This document shows positions 11,355-21,263 of a stretch of DNA of 64,000 nt, one piece after another. The stretch covers positions 434,001 to 498,000 of the forward strand of contig CM056719.1 in the NCBI GenBank assembly GCA_029844215.1, read 5' to 3'. Below the pieces are notes generated by a model that did no database searches, was not told the origin of the DNA, and saw only the letters and a program-made list of their open reading frames with translations. Position numbers and translations under genes: made by a program. Origin of the DNA: Przewalskia tangutica (taxonomy: Eukaryota; Streptophyta; Magnoliopsida; Solanales; Solanaceae). Numbering within the stretch: position 1 is the first letter of the stretch; every line of letters starts with the position of its first letter.

Positions 11355-14300
11355 TGACACGCCCTTTTTCGACCGCGACATTATTCCAACTCCTTCAAAG
11401 AAAAAGTTAGAAAATAAAATAAAATGCTAAAATGCTAAAGGGTGCTAAATGCTAAATGGTTCGCGGAATCGCCACCTAATTAGTTTGGGTGAATTAGGAC
11501 ACCTGGATGTAAACTAGGTTAGAGTCAACATTAACTCCATTTTAGTGGTCTGCAAAACTTATGTGAGATTCTGAGCAAGAGTTCTTTATTAATCTAGAGG
11601 GAAGAGATTAGGCTCTCTCTAAGATCCGCTAACTTGCGGTTGTCCGTTCAAACCTAGGTTAATTATTATGCTAAGAAAAGGCATGTTTAAAAGCATTTAA
11701 GTAAAAGAAATTTGAAGGTATAAGATATATTCTTAAAAATTGCAAGATTTGTGTATAAAAGACAAAGTTAGTTTTGACAAAATATGCAATTAAGGTACCT
11801 AAATACTATATTAGATATATGTTATATATAATAAGAGTAATAATGCAAAATCTATTATGACAAAATATTTACTTATGAGATAAGATGTAAAATGACTATC
11901 ATGCTAACAACCTATGATTTAAATAATTTTTCTTACGTGAACGCTAATAAGGATTTATAGAAAAATGGGTTTCTCATGTTGAAATAATATATTAGCTATC
12001 TAAATAATTATGCAAGTGAAAATTATTAAATGGTTTCCTATAACTTAAGAGGGGGAAGCTACCTTCTAATTTATTGCTTCAATGTTTAACTACTCCAAGT
12101 GTCTTACTAGTAGCGTAATGTTAGACAATTATATTACAATAAATGAATGGAGCGGGACATGAATAAATAAAAGGACTCGAAAGCATGGCAGTGACATTCC
12201 GCCTGTGGTTTGGAATTTTCTGACGCGAATAGAAGGTGTGCACAAATGCAGGTGAATATAGATGCAGATCTTCAGTTGATGGAAGGCGCTATGAGTCTCG
12301 CAGTGAAACTCTTCATTCGGCTCCGGTGCATTTCATGAAAAAAATAAGAAAAGATAAGGATTATTATATGCTCGAATTTTATCAAAATAATAAATAAGCA
12401 TTTGGCATAAACCAGGCAGCAAGCTGTTTTAGAGGGCTGAACCCTAGATAACTTTAAAATTATTCTAAACTATCATCTTACTTCTTCAAACCAAACAGCA
12501 GAGAGACTTCTTTGCTGAAGTACTGGTATGTTTTATAGGCTGCTTAATGATAAAGGCACAGCAAGGAAATCTCCTTTCTTATTCTTTCATATTTATGATG
12601 GATATATATAGTCAATAAGTACACATTTTAAGCAGGGAAACAAATACGAGAACATAATTTCAATAAGGAGAAAAGACACTTTATCCTTTATGATCAACTT
12701 AATTAAGCTTTGATATTTAATTAACCCTTGCATATGTTACTGCGTTTTGACTCAACGTAACATGCAAGCAGGCCCCAAGTATAGAATTTCAGTTTTTAAA
12801 GAAGAGACAGATCAATTTTGCACGTGCCAGGTCCAATTAACATGAAACAATTTAAGGAAATAAAGTGGGGAAACTCCCAAAGCATATGCAGCATGATATA
12901 CATAGCACTCTGAGACTAAGCTTATCCAAACAAAGCAGTGTCCAATCAACCCTTTAAAGCTCAGATTCGATAGGCAACATACATGGGAATCTGAAGGCAT
13001 AAGAATAGGACAACAGACACTATAGTTTTCTACATATCAAATGGTGTATAGTATCAAGAGGCAATATGGTTATGAGTCTTGCAATTTCAAAGATGTATAC
13101 GTGATCAAAATATTTTAATTCAACACAGTAAACACTCAACACCCGAACAACTGTCTTACTACACTTCGACAGTGGTCCTAACTACTCAGGTATACAGGGT
13201 ATCAATATAGTGAATATAAACAAATATGGGCATCCGTCTAATACGTTTAATACTTAGCCTAATGGATGTCAACAACAGATGGTTTAACCAGCTATGCCCT
13301 CAGTTCAAACCAGCAGTCTCAACAATAATTAATCATGTATGACAACCAAAGAAACAATATGATACTAATTTCATGACTCGACGTATTAATCTGGAAGACC
13401 CAAATGACGGATAATAGCCAACAATTATATTTTAAATAGTTCAATATGTATGAATAACAACTGTATTTAGGCCAAACATATTCGACAAACAACAATCATC
13501 ATACATGTCATATAATGTAAATCGAACAGAAAAAATTGAAAAGGAAACAAGTTTACCTTCTCCGGGCAGCGAACCGAGACAGCGTATCAAGTCGTCGATC
13601 CACTCGGAGTTGCGATGCGGTGCGATTTGAGGGATGAAGTTTCTGCTTTGCAAACAGAACCTATGTAAAAAATGACTTCTAGCGATTCTCAGTTCATTGT
13701 GGGTTCTTGCCCTTTCTTTTGATAATTTCGGATCTTTCACCCATTTTTGGATTATTAATTGATGCCTTTGTATGTAACTATCACTCGACTTATATAGCCT
13801 CCCCTTGGGTTCTCAACTTGGGCTAATTCCTATTAATATTGGACGAATCTCGATATTAATTGGTGCGATTTTACTCGATGCTGATTTTGGTAAGTTTATC
13901 ATTGGGGATTCGTTTGTAATTGCTTCTTGTTTATGGTAAGATTGAGTGACGATTTGGTAGTTGATTTGGTGTAAGATTTACGGATTATTAATGGGAGGGC
14001 GATTTGGTTACCATATTTGGAGGAGGTGCGGCGGTAAAGGGTTTTAGGGTTCTTACAGTTTTAGTTTTTTTTTAGGTTTTCTTTTCTTTGAGGGTTGTTG
14101 GGCGATAGGGAAGGGAAATAAGGGTTGGAGGATGAGTTGGGCCGCGAGTTAGGGTAGTTGGGCTGGGTAGGTTTTGGGCTTGGACGAAAATATGAGGGTA
14201 TATTGGGCTGATTTTATTTATTAGTTATAGGTGTTAGTTTTAAGTGTTAAATTTTAATTAGTGATAAATAAATGGGTTTTTAATTATTGCTTACTATTAA

Positions 14301-14830
14301 AATGACAAATGCGGATATGACATTTAAGGATTGCTTATTGCTTTTATAAATGCAACACTATTATTTAAAATCTTATTTATTGTGCATATTTTATCATTTA
14401 TTAGGTTAAAATTAAATTATCTTAATATGACGTTAGATGTTTTATTAACTTTAGCTTGGGTTTAACTATTACAATAATAAATGCGGGCGTGCTATTTGAT
14501 TAATGCTTAATATTTTATAATGCGATGCCATTATTAAATTATTTATTTATCTATGTATTTACTATTATTAAAATTATTAAGAATTAATGAGAATAGAATA
14601 GGACTTAAATTATGAATAATGTTTATGAAAAATAGCGAATGCAGACATGAGATTCAAAGTGCCTAATACTCTACGTAAAACACAATGTCATTATTAAATC
14701 GCTTATTTATGCATATATTAATGTTTTATTGTTGCATTTTATTATTATAAAATTGTTAAAATTATTTTGAGAGATTATTGTAATTTTACAGTTAATGACT
14801 GGACGAGAGAGTCAAAATTGGGTGTCAACA
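11355..14830 (+). mobile_element. Solo LTR, 3.5 kb, probably Tat/Ogre-type Gypsy, inside Copia gag
   Basis: It begins tgacacgccc and ends ggtgtcaaca, with the perfect 5-bp duplication aggac (11350-11354 and 14831-14835). No primer site, coding domain or second LTR copy is present. The start (gacacgccc, gcggaatcgccacctaatta) and the end (gggtgtcaaca) are wording I associate with the very long LTRs of Ogre/Tat elements. The minus-strand open frame at 13441-13740 has no recognisable domain. The rest is AT-rich with nothing else I can name. Confidence 0.82.
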
Positions 14831-15800
14831 AGGACAACAAGCACACTCGTGTCGTGTATTTGGAAGAACAATTCAACAAAACACGTCTTGAAAACTTCTC
14901 TAATGTTTCTAAGTATTGCAAGCAGCTTAAACTTCTAGCGGATCAACTCTCCAACGTCGGCACGCCTGTTACTGACGCTAAAATGGTGCTCCAAATGATT
15001 TCAGGCCTTACTAAGGGCGGATATGATATTTTGGCCACCATGATCCAATAGGCAGATCCACTATCAAGTTTTAACAAAGCTCGCTCACAATTGTTGTTTT
15101 AAGAAACCCGTCGTGCTAAGCAGGATGAGCACACCCAGCAGGTGTTAACTGTCGACTCGTAACGCCAAGATCAGAAGCCATCGGAAAACTCCCAACAGCA
15201 GCAGGGCCGCGACGGCAAGGGTGGAAAAGGCCGTGGTGGTAGAGGAGGCCGTGGTCGTGGCAATGATCGCGGTCAAGTAACCAGAAGCAGAATAACAACG
15301 TGGATCGCAGAACAACCGCCGCGCTCGCTAGCCGTTTCTGGCGCCTCCGTCTGGCCAGCGCGCTTCAAGACAGACCGCAGCGCTTCACCCAGAGCCGCGG
15401 TGCAAGGTCCATTCAAGTACCAGCAGCCCTACAATCCGTATTTTTACCCCGATTTGTTGGGCCCCGCTCCAGCCTCGCAGCAGGCCCATTTCATGCAGGG
15501 TCAGGTCCCGCAGCCCTCCTCCGGCATGACACCTACTGAGTTGGGTCAGGCGTTCAACACCTTCTCTATGCAACATCCTGACAATACTTGGTACATGGAC
15601 TCAGGCGCCACATCTCACGTCACCCAATATGCAGGTACTATTCCTAAACTGTTTAGTTTAAAGCATCCTCAATATGTTACAGTTGGTAGTGGACAACGCA
15701 TTCCAGTTAAAGGTTATGGTACCTCATACACACAACCTCCTCATCCACCATTCTCCCTAAAAAACAACCCTATATGCCCCACACATGATTAAGAATCTCA
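14831..15800 (+). pseudogene. Copia gag second part, nucleocapsid-like region and protease
   Basis: Gag resumes with KHTRVVYLEEQFNKT and YCKQLKLLADQLSNVG. Then come several stops and a Gly/Arg-rich stretch (KGRGGRGGRGRG, about 15215-15265) in place of an obvious zinc knuckle. The aspartic protease motif DSGATSH follows at about 15598-15618, and the following strand is VTVGSGQRIPVKG. Frames shift several times. Not functional. Confidence 0.85.
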
Positions 15801-17292
15801 TATCTGTCCGCCAATTTACTCGTAATAATTCTGTCTCTGTGGACTTTGACCCTTTTGGTTTTACTGTGAAGTATCTTCATACGGGGACACCTCTTACGAG
15901 ATCCAATAGCACGGAGATCTTTATCCATTCACCTCCACCCCCGCTGCCAGATCTTGCTCTCCCGTCACTCTAGCGGTTATTTCTTCTTCAACATGTAACA
16001 ATAGACTTGGTCATCCAGGAGTCCCAGCCTTTAATTTTCTTAGAGGCAACAATTTCATTACTTGTTATAGAAAGCTTGCCCAAAACTATGTTTCTTGTTC
16101 TTTATGCAAACATATTCGTCTTCCGTTTAAATCATCTACTAGTGTTACTTTTGCTCCCTTTGATATTATACATGTCGATATATGGACGTCTTCTATCTCT
16201 AGTTTTCTCGGTCATAAATACTATCTTGTGTTGCTTGATGATTTTTGACACTATGTTTGGTTATACCCTCTAAAATTCAAATCGGAAGTGTTTGCCAAAT
16301 TTCTTGAGTTTCGCAAGTTCATTCAAACACAATTTAAAAAGACATAAAATCATTTCAGTGCAATAATGGTCGTGAATTCAATAACTATACGTTTCACCGT
16401 TTTTGTACCAATAATGACATGGATTTTCGTTTCTCCTGCTCTTACACCTCACCACAAAACGATAAAGCTGAAAGAATCATACGCACCATTAACAACATGA
16501 TTCACACCCTATTGATTCATGCCTTCTTCCCTCCTTCATTCTGGGTGTATGCTGCTAAAATGTCAGAATACGTTCTAAATATTCTCCCTACTAGCACTTT
16601 TCACAATATGACCCCTACCGAAATCCTCTACCATATAGTCCCCTCCTATGATCATCTACGGATTTTTGGTTGTCTGTGCTATCCCAACCTTAGCTCTACC
16701 GCCCCTCACAAGCTCGCTCCTAGGTCCACTCCAGGTGTCTTCCTAGAATTCCCACCGAACCATAGGGGCTATATATGCTATGACTTGTCGACTCATCAAA
16801 TCAACATCTCTCGTCACATCACATTCGACGAGACCACATTCCCGTTTTCGAATCTTCAAAAATTTCAAAAACCGGATTACTCATTCCTTGACGAGCCTGC
16901 CATATCTCTCATCCTCCTCGAACAACTCGCTTCTTCTGTCCCGTCCTCAGCGCCGCGGCTCCAAAATTCCTGCGAGTCGGCACCGCGGCCCTGCACAGAG
17001 GAGCCGCGACACCAAATGTCCAGAGAAGACTGTCTGCCCAGCGCCGCGGCGCCTTCGACGGCTTCTCCCCCACCCTCTCCTTGTCCGACTTTACCCACCG
17101 TCTCAAACCCCACTCAGCCACCCACTGTCCATACTCATCCAATGGAAACTCGTTCAAAGTATGAAATCTTCAAACCCAAAGTCCATTTCAACTTGTCTGC
17201 CCAAACCATCTCTTCACTTCCAAAGAACTCAAAATTGGCCAAACAAGACCCTAATTGAAATGCAACTATGTATGAGGAATTCAATACTTTGA
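15785..17292 (+). pseudogene. Copia GAG-pre-integrase and integrase
   Basis: The GAG-pre-integrase block (NLISVRQFTRNNSVSVDFDP) is followed by RLGHPG-like sequence, a decayed zinc-binding region (YVSCSLCKHIRLPF) and DIIHVDIWTS with a stop in the next segment. The C-terminal core is 16419-16860 (CSYTSPQNDKAERIIRTINN, then FGCLCYPNLSS). A Ser/Pro-rich linker to about 17258 leads toward RT. Stops near 16247 and 16346 break the catalytic core. Confidence 0.85.
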
Positions 17293-17319
17293 CTAAACAA
17301 CAAACGCGTGAGATCTAGT

Positions 17320-18190
17320 ACCTAGACCTGAGGGGGTGAATGTAATTCGTTGTATGTGGCTTTTTCGTCACAAGTTCAGAGACAATGGGGATCTTGAGAG
17401 GTATAAGACACGCCTTGTGGCTAATGACACAAATCAGCAGGAGGACATTGATTGTGGAGAGACCTTCAGCCCGGTTGTCAAACCGGCTACCATTCGCACA
17501 ATTTTGAGCATTGTCATGGGCAAACACTGACCGATCCATCAACTTGATGTGAAGAATGCATTCTTACATGGAGACCTGAGAGAAACAATGTACATGCATA
17601 AGCCTTCTGGGTTCACCCATCCAGCAGTTGCTCACTATGTGTGCCGTCTCCGTAAGTCACTATATGGCCTGAAATAGGCCCCCCGTGCGTGGTATGATCG
17701 CTTTGCTAGGTCTTACAGATTGGGTTTGTATGCAGCAAGAGTGATACATCACTCTTCATTTTTCATCGAGGTAGTAACACTGCTTACTCTCCTCAGATAG
17801 ATTGAAAAATGAGATTATTGCCTTGCTTAAGTCCGAATTTGTAATGACTAATTTGGGAAAACTGAGTTATTTCTTGGGGATATCAGTGACCAGGTCTGTC
17901 AATCACATGTTCTTGTGTCAGCGTAAGTATGCAGAGGAGATAGTGTACAGGGCTAAGATGACGAATTACAAAGTTATGCCTACTTCAGTCGATTCGAAAT
18001 CTAAGCTCAGTGCTATGGATGGTGCTCCAGTCTCCGATACTACTCTATATAGGAGCCTTGCAGGTGCACTTCAGTATCTCACATTTACCAGGCCAGACAT
18101 TGCTTATGTTGTTCAAACAAAGAGATATGCTTATTCACGACGCCTGCGAGTCTCTCACTTCACTGCTCTTAAGCGTATCATTTGATACAT
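17320..18190 (+). pseudogene. Copia reverse transcriptase, YVDD box not found
   Basis: Readable blocks are RYKTRLVANDTNQQEDIDCGETFSPVVK, LDVKNAFLHGDLRETMYM, SLYGLK (then a stop) and APRAWYDRF, then after 17802 LKSEFVMTNLGKLSYFLGI. Where the catalytic YVDD should stand, the sequence jumps from a GSNTA-like block to DRLKNE-like sequence (about 17775-17805), so the box appears deleted. Several stops add to the inactivation. Confidence 0.85.
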
Positions 18191-18199
18191 TAAGGGCAC

Positions 18200-18718
18200 T
18201 CTTGATTATGGTTTGCACCTATACCCTCTGCGCCAAACAGTTGCTCTCATATACGGATGCAGTCGCGAGTGTCCGAACACGCGACGCCCACCTCAAAGCT
18301 TTTGTGTCTTAGGAGATAATCGATTTCTTGTCCGCCGGCGGCATCACTCTATCTAGATCCAGATCGCCGAAATTTGATGCAGAGGCATTGCAAATGTAGT
18401 AGCTGAGATTTGTTGGCTCTGTTAGAACTTCAGTGTCTTTTGCGTCAGACATCTATTGTGTATTGTGATAACATCTCTGTCATCTATTTGTCTCATAATC
18501 TGGTTCAGCATCATCGAACCAAGCACATTGAGATAGACCTACACTTTGTTCGTGAGAAAGTTTCTTTTGGCCATGACAGAGTGTTACATGTTCCATCATT
18601 CTATCAGTATGCAGACATATTTATCAAAGGACTTCTCAAACAGTTGTTTCTTGACTTTAGATCCAGTCTCAGCGTCCGGCCTCCTCCCGCTCCGACTGAG
18701 GGGTGTGTAAATGTGTAA
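18200..18718 (+). pseudogene. Copia RNase H region and gag-pol end
   Basis: The segment contains the end of RNase H (QTSIVYCDNISVIYLSHN, HHRTKHIEIDLHFVREKV, FIKGLLKQLF) and runs into the 3' LTR. The start of the domain (18240-18400) is out of frame and interrupted. Confidence 0.8.
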
Positions 18719-18911
18719 ATATAGGTAACAATATATTCCCTACCCATAATTAAAATATTTTCATATATTGTGTAAATATAATTATGATAAAACTAAGATT
18801 CCTCTTTTGTATAAGCTTAGGATTCCTATTGTATAAGGGATGAACATTGCACTCTATATATACCTTGATATTAATGAAAGACTCCCCAAGGGAGATTAAT
18901 ATCATCTTATA
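18706..18911 (+). repeat. 3' LTR of the split Copia element
   Basis: 206 bp from tgtaaatgtg to atcatcttata; the last CA has mutated to TA. Directly followed by the duplication cttct. From 18917 to 19699 I see no gene; 19350-19500 contains a fragment rich in ggatcgg/gatccg motifs resembling the element at 54010-54727. Confidence 0.88.
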
Positions 18912-19699
18912 CTTCTCATATTTATAGAGGAACCTCCTTTGAGAGTGTGATTCGTTGTTTGGAGTGAAACAAGTACAAGCACCATGTCCATTTGCCTGTG
19001 AAGATCCTTCAACAAGATTGTATTCTTGTTTTTTTAATCTAAAGCAAGGGAGCTAATCTCTTTCTTTATATTAATGGGGGTGTATAATTTTAAAGAAACT
19101 GTAATTTAGAGCTTAATTCTGCTCCATTTCTTTTCTCTCTCTTTCTTTTCGGTCCATGGTTTACTTTGATGCACCCTTAGATAAAGTGAAGACTTGCATT
19201 CTACTGGGTATATTACTGACAAAAAGGCAGTATATGTACCTTCCAGCACTTATTATTGCTACCTATGTCCCAGTAGATTGGCTTTTTACTGCTTGCATTC
19301 AAATAAACACTTGCACCTGATGTATTACATTAGCTTACGATAGTTGTATCTAGGATGACAAATGAGTGGGTCGGATCGGATATGGGCTGGTCAAAATGGA
19401 TTAAATAAAAACGGATCAATTACCCGATCCGTCCATATTTAACATGGGTAAAAAATAGGTTAACCCGACGGATAATATGGATATTCATATGATCTAAAGT
19501 TACTTTAAAGATATTGGTTTGATGTAGCTAATATGGAGAAAATTAATTTACATTCTTATTCACAAATTCAATCCCTAGTAAATAGTTGCACCTCAACATT
19601 CCTCAACATTCGCGGGAAGAATAGAACCTCGAAGTTTTCCCGACTCTAAGAAAATATTTTTCATTTTACTTTTATAAAAAAAACAAATGATTTCTTAGT

Positions 19700-20549
19700 C
19701 CCCCTGGATGGAAAAAGATGGGATACTTATTGAGCTTACAGCCAAGAACAAGGCTAGTTTCATTGGTGGAAGCACCTCTGAACCAGCTGGTGACATAGAT
19801 CTGCAGCATGCTTAGAACAGGGCCAATAATATTGTTATCTCCTCGCTTTTGAACTCTCTTTTCAAGAGAGATCTCTGAGAGTGTGATATACTCTCCTACT
19901 GCTAAAGATCTCTGATTTGATCTGGAAGCAAGGTTTGGTCAGAGTAGTAGAGCTAAGTTGTTTCATCTTCAGAAGGATTTAAGTGATGATCTTGTTCAGG
20001 GTGCTAGTGATGTAGCAACATACTACACAAAGATCAAGAGACCTTGGGATGAGCTTGACTCTCTTGATACATACATAGCTTGCTCCTGCAACTGCATCTG
20101 TGGAGCCAAATAAAAACTTGTCAAGGAAAATCAGGATGAAAGATTAATTCAATTCCTTATAGGTCTAAATGACTCATTCTGTGCAGCTAGAGGTAACATA
20201 TTAATGATTTCCCCTTTACCTAGTGTTGCTAATGCAAGAAGAAAAACAAAGAGAATATCACAATACCCTCAAATACCCTAGAGATAGTTCTTTTATTATT
20301 GGTGCACAGAATCTCAGGTATCCTGATCATTCCAATAACAAGTCTCTAAAAGGTTTTTATGATAACAAGAAATCTGGTCTGATTTGCATGTGTTGTAAGA
20401 AGGTGGGACATACTATAGATCATTATTACACGCTTAATGGTTTCCACCAAATTTTAAGTTTACTAAGGGAAAGAACAACAACATTCCTACTTTTAGTGTG
20501 TCTTATAAAAATACTTATTCATGTTCAATTAAAACACGTCATAATTTAA
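19700..20549 (+). pseudogene. Copia gag relic with degenerate zinc knuckle
   Basis: Readable in pieces across frames: FIGGSTSEPAGDIDLQHA, then LEARFGQSSRAKLFHLQK, ASDVATYYTKIKRPWDELDS, YIACSCNCICGA and FLIGLNDSF. The knuckle is CMCCKKVGHTIDHYY, with a His where the last Cys is expected. This is a Copia gag lineage different from the one at 10976-15120. There are in-frame stops, and no LTRs were found at its edges. Confidence 0.8.
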
Positions 20550-20663
20550 ATATCTAAATAATATTTAGTGATAATTTAAGGGGTATCAATATAGTAGGCC
20601 AAATTATTATTAATATAAAGATTCTTAGATCGAAAAGAGAGTATAATATAAGTTAAATCCTAA

Positions 20664-20862
20664 GGGGTCGTTTGGTATGATGGATAAACAAAAATAGTAT
20701 CAAAATAAATTTTTTGTACCTCCTTAACCATGTTTTGTTGAAATAAAATTTCGGGGTAACATATCTTAAGATTAGTTATCCCAGGATTGTAATGTTATTT
20801 CATCTCAATTAAAAATAAAATAACTAATTTCAGAATAACTTATTTTTCAACTAAACTAGCCC
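20664..20862. mobile_element. Tourist-like (Harbinger) MITE
   Basis: 199 bp starting ggggtcgtttggtatg and ending aactaaactagccc, which are imperfect inverted repeats. It is flanked by the 3-bp duplication taa on both sides (20661-20663 and 20863-20865). Confidence 0.7.
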
Positions 20863-20973
20863 TAAGTATATGATTAAAGGTTTGTGATTTCCTTTACCAT
20901 AAAGGCAAAAACCAACTCATAAATCTCCCGAAAGTAATATAAGCCACGAGGGCACATATATTGTACTATACTA

Positions 20974-21133
20974 ATGGATATTGTGTAGTGAATGAGGATG
21001 TTTCTCCCTTAATTAGAGGTTCGGGTTCAAATCTTGATAGGGAGCGCTTCCCTAAAAATGAACTTTACGCGCGAATCCAAATATAATCGGACTCCAATGT
21101 ATTGAATACAGAATACCGTAGGAAAAATAAAAA
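20974..21133 (+). mobile_element. Au-like SINE just upstream of the RBP45-like gene
   Basis: tRNA-derived head with a B-box-like ggttcgggttcaaatc, then the tail phrase gggagcgcttccct and cgcgaatcc that I recognise from plant Au SINEs. It is flanked by the 11-bp duplication gtactatacta (20963-20973 and 21134-21144). It ends about 130 bp before the RBP45 start codon, so it lies in or beside the promoter. Confidence 0.82.
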
Positions 21134-21144
21134 GTACTATACTA

Positions 21145-21263
21145 TCCTTTTTCGTGGCATCGCACTACCACACCACTACATTATACATAATCCATCTCTA
21201 GGGTTACCGCCGTCAACCTTTTCTCTATCCGCTCAAACGAAACCCTAGAATTCTACACAAAAA
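21145..21263 (+). promoter_or_regulatory. Presumed proximal promoter and 5' UTR of the RBP45-like gene
   Basis: The stretch contains ctctagggtta and gaaaccctag near 21240, resembling the plant telo-box (AAACCCTA), which is common in leaders of genes for the translation and RNA machinery. Pyrimidine-rich leader. No clear TATA box. Confidence 0.4.

Larger units (their letters stand above)
3841..18916 (+). mobile_element. Ty1/Copia retrotransposon, degenerate, interrupted by two other elements
   Basis: The LTRs are 3846-4050 and 18706-18911, flanked by the perfect 5-bp duplication cttct (3841-3845 and 18912-18916). A primer-binding site (tggtatcaagagcc) follows the 5' LTR at once, and a purine-rich tract (actgaggggtg) precedes the 3' LTR. 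The interior keeps gag, protease, integrase, reverse transcriptase and RNase H in Copia order. All are broken by stops and frameshifts, and gag is cut by insertions at 4183-10975 and 11355-14830. The two 205-bp LTRs differ at roughly twenty positions by eye, so the element is old; the inserts are younger. Confidence 0.92.

Noticed and set aside
13441..13740. 99-codon minus-strand frame as a gene
   Set aside because: It lies inside the solo LTR, has no domain and no splice partners.
16877..17157. Minus-strand open frames over the Copia integrase tail
   Set aside because: They are shadows of the Ser/Pro-rich coding strand.
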